Part shown: positions 27,573-37,072 of the stretch, piece by piece | Layout of the letters: every line of letters starts with the position of its first letter | Position numbering within the stretch: position 1 is the stretch's first letter | Assembly: GCF_001017125.1 (NCBI RefSeq) | Contig: NZ_JXOJ01000005.1 | Coordinates: 1 to 64,000, forward strand | From: Methanoculleus sediminis | GTDB lineage: Archaea; Halobacteriota; Methanomicrobia; Methanomicrobiales; Methanoculleaceae | Direction of reading: 5' to 3' | DNA: 64,000 nt | The notes under the pieces: model-generated | The model's database searches: none | What the model was told of the DNA's origin: nothing | Seen by the model: only the letters and a program-made list of their open reading frames with translations | Position numbers and translations under genes: made by a program

Positions 27573-30500
27573 TGCCGAAGAAATCTCATATCAAGAAAGT
27601 TCTCATCATCGGTTCCGGCCCCATCCAGATCGGGCAGGCGGCCGAGTTCGACTTCTCGGGATCGCAGGCCTGCCGCGCGCTCCGGGAGGAGGGCGTCGAG
27701 GTCGTCCTCGTCAATTCGAACCCCGCGACGATCCAGACCGATCCCGACACCGCGGACGTCATCTACATCGAGCCGTTGAAGGCCGAACTCATCGCAAAGA
27801 TCATCGCAAAGGAAAAGCCTGACGGGATCCTGAGCGGCATGGGCGGCCAGACCGGCCTCAATATGACCGCGGAACTCGCGGAGATGGGTGCGCTCGAGGG
27901 CGTTGAGATCCTGGGTACACCGCTCGAAGCGATCTACCGGGGAGAAGACCGTGAACAGTTCCGCGACCTGATGAACGCCATCGGCGAGCCCGTTCCCCGG
28001 AGCATGATCCTCGAGAGCATGAACCAGATCGACGAGGCAATCAGCGAGGTCGGCCTTCCGGCAATCATCCGGCCGGCATATACTCTCGGCGGCTCCGGCG
28101 GCGGCGTGGCGCACACGCCCGAGGAGATGCGGCGGATCATCGAGATCGGGCTCGCCCGTTCCCGGATCCACCAGGTGCTCGTGGAGGAGAGCGTCGCCGG
28201 GTGGAAGGAGATCGAGTTCGAGGTGATGCGGGACGCGGCCGATACCTGCATCATCGTCTGCGGTATGGAGAACGTCGATCCGATGGGCATTCACACCGGC
28301 GAGAGCGTCGTCGTCGCGCCCATCCTCACCCTGCGCGACGACGAGTTCCAGACGCTCCGGACCGCCGCGATAAAGATCATCCGGGCGCTCGACGTCCAGG
28401 GCGGGTGCAACATCCAGTTCGCCTACCGTGACGGCGATTACCGGATCATCGAGGTGAACCCCCGGGTCTCGCGGTCGTCCGCGCTCGCGTCCAAGGCGAC
28501 CGGCTACCCGATCGCCCGGGTCGCGGCGAAGATCGCGATCGGGCTTCGGCTCGACGAGATCATGAACACCGTGACCGGCGTCACCCCGGCGTCCTTCGAG
28601 CCCGCTATCGACTACGTGGTGGTGAAGGTGCCCCGGTGGCCGTTCGACAAGTTCAAGTCGGCAGACCGGACGCTCACGACGGCGATGAAGAGCACGGGCG
28701 AAGTGATGGCGATCGGGCGGACGGTCGAGGAGGCGTTCAAGAAGGCGCTCCGGTCGCTCGACAACGACATGCAGCGGCACACGAACCCAAGCGAGATCCG
28801 GATGATCCTGACGTCCCCGACGGACGAGCGGTTCGGGTGTCTCTTCGATGCCTTCCGCGAGGGATTCACGGTCGGGGAGGTTGCCGAACTCACCGCCATC
28901 ACGCCGTTCTTTTTAGAGAAGATTAAGAATATCGTGGACCTCGAACGGAAACTTGAGACCAATTTCGAACCGGAGGACGTCAGAACCGCCCGGCGCTACG
29001 GTTTCTCGGACGAGGATCTCCAGGCGCTGACAAAAAAGAGTGTCGACGAGCTTGCGGCGCTCTCCGGAACGCCCACCTACAAGATGGTCGACACCTGCGC
29101 CGCCGAGTTCCCGGCCACGACGCCCTACTTCTACTCCACCTGGGAGGAGGGGTGTGAGCTCTCCCGGGACGGCGCGAAGAAGGTGCTGATCCTCGGTTCC
29201 GGGCCGATCCGGATCGGGCAGGGGATCGAGTTCGACTACTGCACCGTCCACGCGGTGATGGCGCTTCGCGAGGAAGAGGGGATCGAGGTCCATATCGTCA
29301 ACAACAATCCCGAGACGGTCTCGACCGACGCCGACACCTCGGATCGGCTCTTCTTCGAGCCGATGCAGCTTGAGGACGTCGTGAACATTCTCAAGAAGGA
29401 TGGCTACTACGGCGTCATGGTCCAGTTCGGCGGCCAGAACTCGGTGAACCTGGCCGTGCCGCTGGAAGCGGAGATCAGGCGCCTCGATCTCCCGACGAAG
29501 ATCCTCGGCACGTCGCCCGATGCCATGGATGCGGCGGAAGACCGCGACCGGTTCAGCCGGCTTCTCACCCGGCTCGGTATCCCGAGCCCGGCGAACAGTT
29601 CCGCATACTCGGAGGAGGAGGCGCGGAGGATGGCCGGGGAGATCGGCTACCCGGTGCTGGTCAGGCCGTCCTACGTCCTCGGCGGCAGGGCGATGGAACT
29701 CGTCCACGACGAGGCCGAACTCGAGAGCTACATCAAGGAGGCCGTCCGGGTGAGCCGGAAACACCCGGTGCTGATCGACTCCTTCCTCCAGAACGCCGTC
29801 GAGATCGACGTCGATGCGGTCTGTGACGGGACGGACGTCCTGATCGGCGGCATCATGGAGCACATCGAGTGGGCCGGCGTCCACTCCGGCGACTCGGCCT
29901 GCGTCATCCCGCCGCAGTCCCTCACGCCCTCGGTGATCGCCCGGGTGCGGGAGTACACGAAGAAGATCGCTCTCGGCCTCGGGGTCGTCGGACTGATCAA
30001 CATCCAGTACGCCGTCAGAAACGACGTGCTCTACGTGCTCGAGGCGAACCCGCGTGCGAGCCGGACGGTGCCGTTCGTCGCGAAGGCGACGGGCATCGCG
30101 CTCGCGAAGATCGCGGCGAAGGTGATGGTGGGGCGCAGACTCGCCGATATGGGTGTCGCCGAGCCCGAGATCGAGCACGTTGCGGTCAAAGAGGTGCTCC
30201 TGCCCTTCAACAAGCTCCCCGGCGTCGACACCGTCCTCGGGCCGGAGATGAAGAGCACCGGCGAGGTGATGGGGATCGACTACGACTTCGGCCGTGCCTA
30301 CTACAAGGCGTGCACCGCGGCGGACAACACCCTGCCGACGACCGGCAACGTCTTCATCTCGGTGACGGACGAGCAGAAGGAGGAACTCCTGCCGGTCGCG
30401 CGGAAACTCCGGGAGCTCGGCCTCTCGCTCTACGGGACGAGCGGGACGGTCGACTTCCTCACCCAGAACGGCGTCGAGGCGAACCTTGTGCGGAAGGTTC

Positions 30501-30742
30501 AGGAAGGCTCCCCGAACGTCATCGATGCGATGCGTTCCGGCAGCATCCGGCTGATCATCAACACCCCGGCGGACAAGGCGTCCCGGCAGGATCACATCCA
30601 GATCATGCGGGCCGCCGTCGATTACGGCATACCCTACATCACCACCCTCCAGGCGGCGCGGGCGGCCGCGATGGCGATCGACGCCATCAAGCGCGAGGAA
30701 GTCACCCTCGAGCCGCTCGGGCACTATCACGGGCTGGCGTAA
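27572..30742 (+). CDS. carB: Carbamoyl-phosphate synthase large subunit
   Basis: Full-length 1056-residue protein with two homologous ATP-grasp halves: SGPIQIGQAAEFDFSGSQAC opens the first and GSGPIRIGQGIEFDYC the second. The oligomerisation domain lies between and a C-terminal methylglyoxal-synthase-like regulatory domain follows (LSLYGTSGTVDFLTQNGVEA). Single-chain form, unlike split CarB of some methanogens. GGGAGATTCC precedes the ATG. Works with carA; product feeds ArgF (39229) and the pyrimidine route (pyrC, pyrE here). Confidence 0.97.
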   Translation: MPKKSHIKKVLIIGSGPIQIGQAAEFDFSGSQACRALREEGVEVVLVNSNPATIQTDPDTADVIYIEPLKAELIAKIIAKEKPDGILSGMGGQTGLNMTAELAEMGALEGVEILGTPLEAIYRGEDREQFRDLMNAIGEPVPRSMILESMNQIDEAISEVGLPAIIRPAYTLGGSGGGVAHTPEEMRRIIEIGLARSRIHQVLVEESVAGWKEIEFEVMRDAADTCIIVCGMENVDPMGIHTGESVVVAPILTLRDDEFQTLRTAAIKIIRALDVQGGCNIQFAYRDGDYRIIEVNPRVSRSSALASKATGYPIARVAAKIAIGLRLDEIMNTVTGVTPASFEPAIDYVVVKVPRWPFDKFKSADRTLTTAMKSTGEVMAIGRTVEEAFKKALRSLDNDMQRHTNPSEIRMILTSPTDERFGCLFDAFREGFTVGEVAELTAITPFFLEKIKNIVDLERKLETNFEPEDVRTARRYGFSDEDLQALTKKSVDELAALSGTPTYKMVDTCAAEFPATTPYFYSTWEEGCELSRDGAKKVLILGSGPIRIGQGIEFDYCTVHAVMALREEEGIEVHIVNNNPETVSTDADTSDRLFFEPMQLEDVVNILKKDGYYGVMVQFGGQNSVNLAVPLEAEIRRLDLPTKILGTSPDAMDAAEDRDRFSRLLTRLGIPSPANSSAYSEEEARRMAGEIGYPVLVRPSYVLGGRAMELVHDEAELESYIKEAVRVSRKHPVLIDSFLQNAVEIDVDAVCDGTDVLIGGIMEHIEWAGVHSGDSACVIPPQSLTPSVIARVREYTKKIALGLGVVGLINIQYAVRNDVLYVLEANPRASRTVPFVAKATGIALAKIAAKVMVGRRLADMGVAEPEIEHVAVKEVLLPFNKLPGVDTVLGPEMKSTGEVMGIDYDFGRAYYKACTAADNTLPTTGNVFISVTDEQKEELLPVARKLRELGLSLYGTSGTVDFLTQNGVEANLVRKVQEGSPNVIDAMRSGSIRLIINTPADKASRQDHIQIMRAAVDYGIPYITTLQAARAAAMAIDAIKREEVTLEPLGHYHGLA

Positions 30743-31247
30743 CGCGAGCCCCTCGCGCACTCTTTTTCTATCGAACTTCTTAGCCTCTTGCCGGAAGCAC
30801 GGGGAGACTTTGGAGAGGAACCGTGCATGGCTTCCCACCGGCTTCGCACCTTCGGTGCTCATGCTCCTGCCCCCGCACCTAACGGTGCTCCAGCTCCGTT
30901 CCTCCGGAACATCGCACCTTCGGCCAGTCGCACTCCACCAGTGGCGATAAACGATGCGTGCCCGAAGGGCAGGCGGAGTTCGAGCACCAAAGGTGCGAGT
31001 CTCCCACGGTCCACTGCGCGGGGCGATGCTGGGAATGAACAGGGTTCCGGCTCGCTGCCGGGATACGGCTTCCCACCAGCATCGCCATGGCTACCCGTCT
31101 ACTGATGGAGACAGGGGAGTTCACCTCGAGAACCCTTTCGTGAATCCGCCTGCAAGGATGGCGGGTGAGAAGTGCCTGGGCAGGCGAGCGCCGCCGGATA
31201 ATAAGTCGCCAGGATACGCGAAGCGTGCGAGCTGAAAAAAAGAGGGG
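30743..31247. repeat. Dispersed intergenic element, copy B, between carB and the betaine-binding gene
   Basis: Convergent spacer of about 500 bases full of short inverted repeats. It has CGCACC(TTC/TAAC)GGTGCTC stem-loops at about 30845-30890, their inverted counterpart near 30980-30996, the core CCCACGGTCCACTGCGCGGGG at 31003-31023, and GGAGACAGGGGAG near 31106. Each block recurs at 60.3-61.1 kb and parts at 39.0 kb. No protein gene is credible here. Confidence 0.7.
31235..31241 (-). terminator. T-run terminator after the betaine-binding protein
   Basis: Seven T on the minus strand just beyond the stop at 31248. Confidence 0.55.
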
Positions 31248-32117
31248 TTATGCGTTCCCGAGCCAGACGTCGACCTTGTCGCGGTTGGCATCGACCCACT
31301 TCTGTGCGGCTTCCTCTTCGGGCATGCCGCCCTCGATATCGGTCATGACCGACGCGATATCCTCGGCGGTCCACTCGAACCGGGTCAGGATGCCGTAGGC
31401 CTCCGGGTCGTCGGTCGCGAGATCCTGCCTCGCGAGGGTCACGACATCCTCGGCTCCGCCGTAGACGCCTTTCGGGTCTTCGAGGAACTTGAGATCGTAG
31501 CGGCCGAACTTCCAGTGCGGCGACCACCCGGTCACCACGACCCACTCCTCGCTGTTGATGGAGGAGGAGAGTTCAGCCGCCATGCCGGCGCTGCTGCTTG
31601 CAACCAGGTCGTAGTCGAGGCCGTACTCATCGATGGCCTGCTCGGTCCGGGTCATGATGCCCGCACCGGGCTCGATGCCGACGATCCGGCCGCCGAACTG
31701 ATCGGAGACGTCGTTCATCTCCTCGATCGAGTCGATGGTCACGTAGTCCGGGACGACGAGACCTATCCGTGCCGCTGCCGGAATGTTCTTGTGCACATAA
31801 TCGATCCGGTCGCCGTACTGCTCCCAGTAGTGCTCATGGGTGTGAGGGAGCCATCCGGTCGTCGTGAAATCGACATTTCCGTTGGCGAGCGCCTGGAAGA
31901 GCGGTCCCGCGTCGACTGCGACCAGTTCGACATCATATCCCGCTTCTTCAAAGACCTGCTTCATCACGTTGGTGCTGGCAATTGCACAGTCCCAGGTGAC
32001 GTAGCCGATGCTGACCTTTTTTGCCTCAGTTTCCGTACCGGTGCAGCCGGCAGAGAAGAGGCAGAGTGTCAGAATTAAGCCCGTCAGTGCGAGCAGGCTT
32101 CCAATTTTTCGAACCAT
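31248..32117 (-). CDS. Glycine betaine/proline-type ABC transporter substrate-binding lipoprotein
   Basis: 289 residues with a lipoprotein-type signal (LALTGLILTLCLFSAGC) and an OpuAC/ProX-like fold: VSIGYVTWDCAIASTNVMKQVFEEAGY, TTGWLPHTHEHYW and VVTGWSPHWKFGRYDLKFLEDPK (given in parts) supply the aromatic cage tryptophans for quaternary amines. AAGGTGAATT directly precedes the ATG. It belongs with the permease and ATPase upstream but is separated from them by 386 bases and a T-run, so it probably has its own promoter and higher expression. Confidence 0.93.
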   Translation of the reverse strand: MVRKIGSLLALTGLILTLCLFSAGCTGTETEAKKVSIGYVTWDCAIASTNVMKQVFEEAGYDVELVAVDAGPLFQALANGNVDFTTTGWLPHTHEHYWEQYGDRIDYVHKNIPAAARIGLVVPDYVTIDSIEEMNDVSDQFGGRIVGIEPGAGIMTRTEQAIDEYGLDYDLVASSSAGMAAELSSSINSEEWVVVTGWSPHWKFGRYDLKFLEDPKGVYGGAEDVVTLARQDLATDDPEAYGILTRFEWTAEDIASVMTDIEGGMPEEEAAQKWVDANRDKVDVWLGNA

Positions 32118-32503
32118 AATTCACCTTGTATCTGTTAACCCGCTTTTTAGGGCGGATTGCATTCAGAACCCGGCTGTGTGGGGTTCCGGGCTCTCACGAA
32201 CCGTCCGGGACGACGAAGGCGCCGTTGACCCGGACATAGAGCAGAGGTGGCGGTAGATGCCACTCCTGGCGTGTTTGCACCCCAGGGCAAAAAGGCCAGT
32301 TTTTGACCGGTTCAACGTATGGACTTAACCCTATTTAGGTTTTACGGGTTCCGTTCGACAAACGGAGCCCTCTTGAAACGGGATTTTAAAGGATGTCCGG
32401 CCGGGAAACCATACCCTATGTGCCGGCGGCGTCGCCGTTCTGCCGTTGCCGGGTATCCGGGAAGTACGCAAAAAATTGTGAGTTCCAATCGAGCCTTTCA
32501 CGG
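32118..32503. other. Spacer between permease and substrate-binding protein genes
   Basis: Contains six T on the minus strand at 32470-32475 (likely terminator of the upstream pair), a TATA-like CCTTTAAAATCC on the minus strand near 32380-32391, and a small inverted repeat GTGGC...GCCAC at 32247-32263 within what would be a long leader for the binding-protein mRNA. No gene seen. Confidence 0.5.
32470..32475 (-). terminator. T-run terminator after the permease
   Basis: Six T on the minus strand about 30 bases past the permease stop at 32504. Confidence 0.45.
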
Positions 32504-33349
32504 TCACCGGCTCTCGTCGCGCTGCGGCACGAGGTTCTGGGTGATCCGATCGAGGATGATCGCGATGATCACGATGGCAAGCCCCGCCTCGAAGCCCATG
32601 CCGATATCCACCCGCTGGATACCCACGAGCACCTGATACCCGAGCCCTCCGGCACCGATCATCGATGCGATGACGGTCATGGAGAGGGCGAGCATGATGC
32701 ACTGGTTCACCCCCGCCATGATGGTGGGGAGGGCGACCGGGAGCTGCACCTTGAAGAGTTTCTGTTGCGGTGTTGAGCCGAAGGCGTCCGCGACCTCGAT
32801 CAGTTCGGTCGGCACCTGCCGGATCCCGAGGTTGGTGAGACGCAATGCCGGCGGCATTGCGAATACGACCGTTGCGATGGTGCCCGGCACGTTCCCGAGG
32901 CCGAAGAAGATCACGGCGGGGATGAGGTAAACGAACGAGGGCATGGTCTGCATGAAGTCGAGGGCCGGCCGGAGCGCTGCATTGAGCGCGTCGTTCCCTG
33001 CGGCCGCGATGCCGAGCGGGATCGAGATCGCGAGCGCGACTATCGTCGAGACGAGGACGAGCGCCAGGGTAAGCATGGCGAGGTTCCAGAGCTGGAGATC
33101 CCAGACCAGCAGCAGGCCGAGCACCGTGAGCCCTGCCAGTTTGATATCGCGCCGGGTGACGAACCAGACCAGGACGGTCGCGAGGATGATCAGGACCGGT
33201 GCCGGTATGGCGAGCAGAAGATCCTGCAGCCCGCCGATGAGGAACCCGAGCCCTTCGCTGATGCCGTCGAGCAGCCAGCCGAAGTACTGCTCGATCCAGT
33301 CGACGAGCGCTTCGACGGCATCTCCCACGGGGAGTTTAGGCAGTTGCAT
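32504..33349 (-). CDS. Glycine betaine/proline-type ABC transporter permease
   Basis: 281 residues with six or seven membrane helices and the ProW/OpuAB pattern. The coupling-helix EAA-type loop is visible as IEVADAFGSTPQQKLFKVQLPVALPTIMAG (in parts), contacting the ATPase. It starts within the end of the ATPase gene (14-base overlap), so both are translated from one mRNA. Import of compatible solutes for osmoprotection is the usual role. Confidence 0.93.
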   Translation of the reverse strand: MQLPKLPVGDAVEALVDWIEQYFGWLLDGISEGLGFLIGGLQDLLLAIPAPVLIILATVLVWFVTRRDIKLAGLTVLGLLLVWDLQLWNLAMLTLALVLVSTIVALAISIPLGIAAAGNDALNAALRPALDFMQTMPSFVYLIPAVIFFGLGNVPGTIATVVFAMPPALRLTNLGIRQVPTELIEVADAFGSTPQQKLFKVQLPVALPTIMAGVNQCIMLALSMTVIASMIGAGGLGYQVLVGIQRVDIGMGFEAGLAIVIIAIILDRITQNLVPQRDESR

Positions 33350-34595
33350 TGATATCCTCCCCCTTTCGTGCCAGGGCGGCGAGTATGGCGCCGCGCGATA
33401 TGACGCCCCGGAGCCTGCCGGTATCGTCCACCACCGCCACAGGGTAGGGACTCTCGACGATCAGCGAGATGATGTCGGAGAGCGATGCATCGGGAGCCAC
33501 GATAGGAACTTCGGTGATGAGGATGTCGGCGATCTGTTTGCCCTTCTTGACCGCCTCGGCGGCGTCGTCGAGCGTCACCCGCCCGCGGAGCAGGCGCTGG
33601 CGCGTGACCACGAATATCCCGGGGATGTCGTGCTCCTCCATGAGGTGCAGGGCAACCCTCGGGCCCGCAGTGCACTGGGCGACCGGCTCGGGGCGGCGCA
33701 TCACGTCGCTTGCCGAGAGAACCCTGGTGAGGTCTACGTCGGCGACGAACTTCTCGACGTAGGCGTTCTCGGGGGTCGTCAGGATCTCCTCCGGCGTGCC
33801 GACCTGCACGATTGCGCCGTCCTTCATCAGGGCAATCCGGTCGCCGAGTTTCAGCGCCTCGTCGAGGTCGTGGGTGACGAAGATGATCGTCTTGCCGAGC
33901 CGCTGCTGGAGGTCCAGCAGTTCGTCCTGCATGTCCCTGCGGATAAGGGGATCGAGAGCACTGAACGCCTCGTCCATCAGGAGGATGTCGGGGTCGCTCG
34001 TGAGCGCGCGGGCAAGCCCGACACGCTGTTTCATCCCGCCGGAGAGCTCGCCGGGCATGCTCGCCCCGTAGCCCCCGAGCCCCACCATCTGTAGCACTTC
34101 CTCGGCTTTTGCGTGCCGTTCTTCCGCCGGGACGCCCTGGACCTCGAGGCCGAAGGCGACGTTGTCGAGAACCGTTCGATGGGGAAGGAGAGCGAAACTC
34201 TGGAAGATCATCCCGAGCTTGCGCCGCCGGGTCGTCCGGAGGTCTTCCTGGCCCATGCCGACGATGTCCTCGCCGCCGATCAGTATCTCCCCCTCGGTTG
34301 GGTCGATGAGCCGGTTGATGCAACGGAGAAGCGTCGATTTCCCGCTCCCGGACAGCCCCATCAGGACGAAGGTCTCGCCCGGCATGACGTCGAACGAGAC
34401 GTTGTTGAGGGCCAGCGTCGAGCCGGTCTCCTCGTAGATCTCCTGTTTCGAGCGACCCCTTCTATGGAGTTCCAGTGCCTTTTCCGGGTCCTGCCCGAAT
34501 ACCTTGGTCAGGTCCCTGACGCTGATTATTGGTTGTAATGATGTTGTGTTCTCTATGGGTATCTTCTCAAAAATGACGGAACCCTCCAGCTTCAC
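33336..34595 (-). CDS. Glycine betaine/proline-type ABC transporter ATP-binding protein with CBS domains
   Basis: 419 residues. ProV/OpuAA pattern: Walker A GLSGSGKST, signature LSGGMKQRVGLARAL, Walker B ILLMDEAFSALDP, and a C-terminal pair of CBS domains (about residues 290-410) that sense ionic strength in OpuA. The N-terminus has the family-specific VFGQDPEKALELHRRGRSKQEIY segment. The start is a GTG with no Shine-Dalgarno, and ATTATAAAG lies about 25 bases upstream on the minus strand, suggesting a leaderless transcript. Confidence 0.94.
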   Translation of the reverse strand: MKLEGSVIFEKIPIENTTSLQPIISVRDLTKVFGQDPEKALELHRRGRSKQEIYEETGSTLALNNVSFDVMPGETFVLMGLSGSGKSTLLRCINRLIDPTEGEILIGGEDIVGMGQEDLRTTRRRKLGMIFQSFALLPHRTVLDNVAFGLEVQGVPAEERHAKAEEVLQMVGLGGYGASMPGELSGGMKQRVGLARALTSDPDILLMDEAFSALDPLIRRDMQDELLDLQQRLGKTIIFVTHDLDEALKLGDRIALMKDGAIVQVGTPEEILTTPENAYVEKFVADVDLTRVLSASDVMRRPEPVAQCTAGPRVALHLMEEHDIPGIFVVTRQRLLRGRVTLDDAAEAVKKGKQIADILITEVPIVAPDASLSDIISLIVESPYPVAVVDDTGRLRGVISRGAILAALARKGEDINATA

Positions 34596-35021
34596 GATTT
34601 CTATTTTATCTGCTTTATAATTTCGGGTTCTGGAAAATCTCCGTATTTTGGACGAATTTTAGTTTTTGGGTCATTTTGATGTTTTTTAAACGCTGGGCTG
34701 TGTGAGTGTCCGTTATCCCGCGATTTATCTATAGTGTGCCGGGTATTTTCTCTATAGTGCCCATTCTTCCGGATCCCGGGATCCCCTCCCGGGCCCCCGG
34801 TGACCCCGGGCCGCGCAGATGGGCGCCGGGGTTGCGCAGTCGCCGCGGCAGCGCCGCCGGGACCTCCGCGCCCAATCCTCCGGCATCCGGAAAAACAGGG
34901 AATGGTTGGGATTCCTGCCGGTGCGTCCGTCCATACCATTTCTTTTATTGGGTGAAAGGTCATATCAATGTAGATTACTCCAGCCTGCCTTCAGGCAGGG
35001 AGGAACGCGGAGATCAGTACC
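34596..35021. other. Divergent intergenic region between ABC transporter and argG
   Basis: AT-rich promoter sequence for the ATPase gene (34600-34700), two direct copies of CTATAGTG at 34729-34736 and 34752-34759, a run of GC palindromes (CCGGATCCCGGGATCC type) at about 34769-34810, then the argG promoter near 34943 and a leader hairpin at 34984-34999. No gene seen. Confidence 0.55.
34984..34999 (+). promoter_or_regulatory. Hairpin in the argG leader
   Basis: CCTGCCTTCAGGCAGG forms a 6-7 base-pair stem, directly followed by GGGAGGAACGCGGAGATC and the ATG at 35022. TTTTATTG at 34943-34950 is a plausible TATA box, so the hairpin would be near the mRNA 5' end. Confidence 0.5.
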
Positions 35022-36209
35022 ATGGAAAAGGGAAAAGTCGTCCTAGCATTTTCGGGAGGTCTCGACACCTCCATCTGTATTCCCCTCCTGCGCGAGCACT
35101 ACGGGTTCGACGAGATCATCACCGTTGCCGTCGACGTGGGCCAGCCCGAGGAGGAGATCGCCCGGGCAACCGAGAAGGGCCGGATGCTTGCAGACAACCA
35201 CTACACCATCGATGCGAAGGAGAAGTTCGTGGCGGACTGCCTCTTCCCCTCGATACGAGCGAACGGGTCGTACGAGGGGTACCCGATGGGAACGGCGCTT
35301 GCCCGCCCGCTGATCGCCGAGGAGATCGTGAAGGTCGCGAAGCAGGAAGGCGCCTCACAGATCGCGCACGGGTGTACCGGCAAAGGCAATGACCAGCTCC
35401 GGTTCGACTTCATCTTCAGGTCCGCCGGCTACGATATCGTTGCGCCGATGCGGGAGATGAACCTGACCCGGGAGTGGGAGATCTGCTACGCACAGGATCA
35501 CGATATCCCCGTGACGGTGGCGAAGGACAAGCCCTACAGCATCGACGAGAACTGCTGGAGCCGGAGCATCGAGGGCGGCAAACTCGAAGATCCCGCCTTC
35601 CACCCGCCCGACGATATCTACGCCTGGACGGTCTCTCCGAAGGATGCTCCCGACGCGATGGAGGAGATCCGTATCGAGTTCGAGCAGGGCGTTCCGGTCG
35701 CTCTCAACGGAAAGAAGATGCCCGGCCTTGCCCTGATCCGGGAGTTGAACAGGATCGCAGGAAGGAACGGTGTCGGCCGCAACGATATGGTCGAAGACCG
35801 AATCCTCGGCCTGAAGGCCCGCGAGATCTACGAGCACCCGGCCGCGACCGTCCTCCTTGCCGCGCACAGCGATCTCGAACGCCTCGTCCTGACCCGTTCG
35901 GAGCTCGCGTTCAAGCGTATCGTCGACGATAAGTGGTCGGAACTCGCCTACATGGGGCTTGTGCACGAACCGCTCTTCCACGCGCTCAATGCGTTCATCG
36001 ACAAGACGCAGGAGCGGGCGAACGGCACCGTGGACGTCGGCCTCTACAAAGGCAGCGTGAAGGTGCTCGGACGGAGCTCGGACGAAGCGCTCTACTCCGA
36101 CGACCTTGTCTCCTTCGACTCGACGACGCTCGACCAGAACCACGCCGTCGGGTTCTCGAATTACTTCGGCCTGCAGGCACGCCTGCTCAAAAACCTCAAG
36201 AAGTGTTGA
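35022..36209 (+). CDS. argG: Argininosuccinate synthase
   Basis: ATP-dependent ligation of citrulline and aspartate in arginine synthesis. 395 residues, the normal length; the PP-loop [14 protein letters not shown] is at residues 8-21, and [14 protein letters not shown], the [14 protein letters not shown]-like substrate block and the C-terminal tetramer region are all present. GGAGATCAGTACC precedes the ATG. argF lies about 3 kb downstream on the other strand. Confidence 0.97.
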   Translation: MEKGKVVLAFSGGLDTSICIPLLREHYGFDEIITVAVDVGQPEEEIARATEKGRMLADNHYTIDAKEKFVADCLFPSIRANGSYEGYPMGTALARPLIAEEIVKVAKQEGASQIAHGCTGKGNDQLRFDFIFRSAGYDIVAPMREMNLTREWEICYAQDHDIPVTVAKDKPYSIDENCWSRSIEGGKLEDPAFHPPDDIYAWTVSPKDAPDAMEEIRIEFEQGVPVALNGKKMPGLALIRELNRIAGRNGVGRNDMVEDRILGLKAREIYEHPAATVLLAAHSDLERLVLTRSELAFKRIVDDKWSELAYMGLVHEPLFHALNAFIDKTQERANGTVDVGLYKGSVKVLGRSSDEALYSDDLVSFDSTTLDQNHAVGFSNYFGLQARLLKNLKKC

Positions 36210-36217
36210 AGGGGTGC

Positions 36218-36622
36218 CTAGAGCACCTTCTTCCCGGCTTCTTTTCCCGGCGTGCACTCGAAGACGTCGGTGATTGTGATGACGATGAGCGACTTCGCCG
36301 GGTACTGGTGGCCCTTCGTTCTCACCTGGTCGCGGAACTTCTCGTAATCAGGGCCGGACGTCTTGATCTCTGTCGCGCCCTTCACCTGGAAGCAGCGCTT
36401 GGTCTCCTGGTCGTAAAAATAGAGCGCCGTGACAGGGTTCTCTTTGAGGTTTTCAAGCGTCTTTACCATGTAGTTGTCCATGATCCAGATGGTGTCGTCG
36501 GCGACGAGCTGGATCGATGCCATCGGAGCCACGTTCGGAACGCCGCTCTTTGAGGCGGTGGCCATCGGGATGACTTTGGTCTTCGTAAATATCTCCTTAA
36601 TCTCACCTGAAAGCGCAACCAT
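36218..36622 (-). CDS. Pyridoxamine 5'-phosphate oxidase-like FMN-binding protein
   Basis: About 134 residues with a split-barrel flavin-binding fold: IPMATASKSGVPNVAPMASI and VTALYFYDQETKRCFQVKG are typical of small archaeal PNPOx-like proteins. I chose the ATG at 36622 because AGGTGA ends five bases ahead of it; the GTG three codons upstream is part of that Shine-Dalgarno. The substrate is unknown: F420-, heme- or FMN-dependent oxidoreductase activity are all possible. It converges with argG. Confidence 0.85.
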   Translation of the reverse strand: MVALSGEIKEIFTKTKVIPMATASKSGVPNVAPMASIQLVADDTIWIMDNYMVKTLENLKENPVTALYFYDQETKRCFQVKGATEIKTSGPDYEKFRDQVRTKGHQYPAKSLIVITITDVFECTPGKEAGKKVL

Positions 36623-36631
36623 GCGGTTCAC

Positions 36632-37072
36632 CTCTCCCTGGAAGCGGAACGGGCGCGACGGAGCGCCGGAACCCGTCCGGTAATGTGGTTATCCGCGTTA
36701 TCGATATATAAGCACTCTGCCGGAACCGGCAGTGCCGGCCGCTTGGTGGTGATCCGTGGCGACGGCGGGAGCGAGCTTTCGCACGGTGCAGGGGGGCCGG
36801 AAGTGTAGCGGGTTCTGGTTCCTGCACGGCAAAGGCCAATGCCTCTTCAAACTCCTGGCTTCGGACCGGGCTCTCCTGCAGAACTATCCCGGAACAGCAC
36901 AGCGCCAAAACCGCCAAACATCGTCCGAATCAATAAATCCCGCTGGGGAATCCCGGATGCCGTCCCGGGAACCGGGAGAAGAACTTCTCCCGGGATTTCC
37001 TCCCTTTCCGGGTCACGGGAACCGTATGGAACCATGGAAAGGTATAAAGTGGGAGACGGGGAAACGACTACT
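36632..37072. other. Intergenic region upstream of methanogenesis marker 14, with strong palindromes
   Basis: A TATATAAG-like element near 36702-36709 is followed by CTGCCGGAACCGGCAG (about 36717-36732). A 22-base near-perfect palindrome with arms CCGGGAGAAG / CTTCTCCCGG lies at 36972-36993, and the TATA box of the downstream gene is at about 37042-37048. A small RNA starting near 36730 is possible. No protein gene is convincing. Confidence 0.5.
37042..37048 (+). promoter_or_regulatory. TATA box of the methanogenesis marker 14 gene
   Basis: GTATAAA lies 25-31 bases before the ATG at 37073; with no Shine-Dalgarno this fits a leaderless mRNA and decides the start against the upstream ATG at 37034. 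Confidence 0.65.

Noticed and set aside
28913-30862. 649-codon open frame antisense to carB
   Set aside because: High-GC shadow of a certain gene; Arg/Asp/Val-rich low-quality sequence with no motif.
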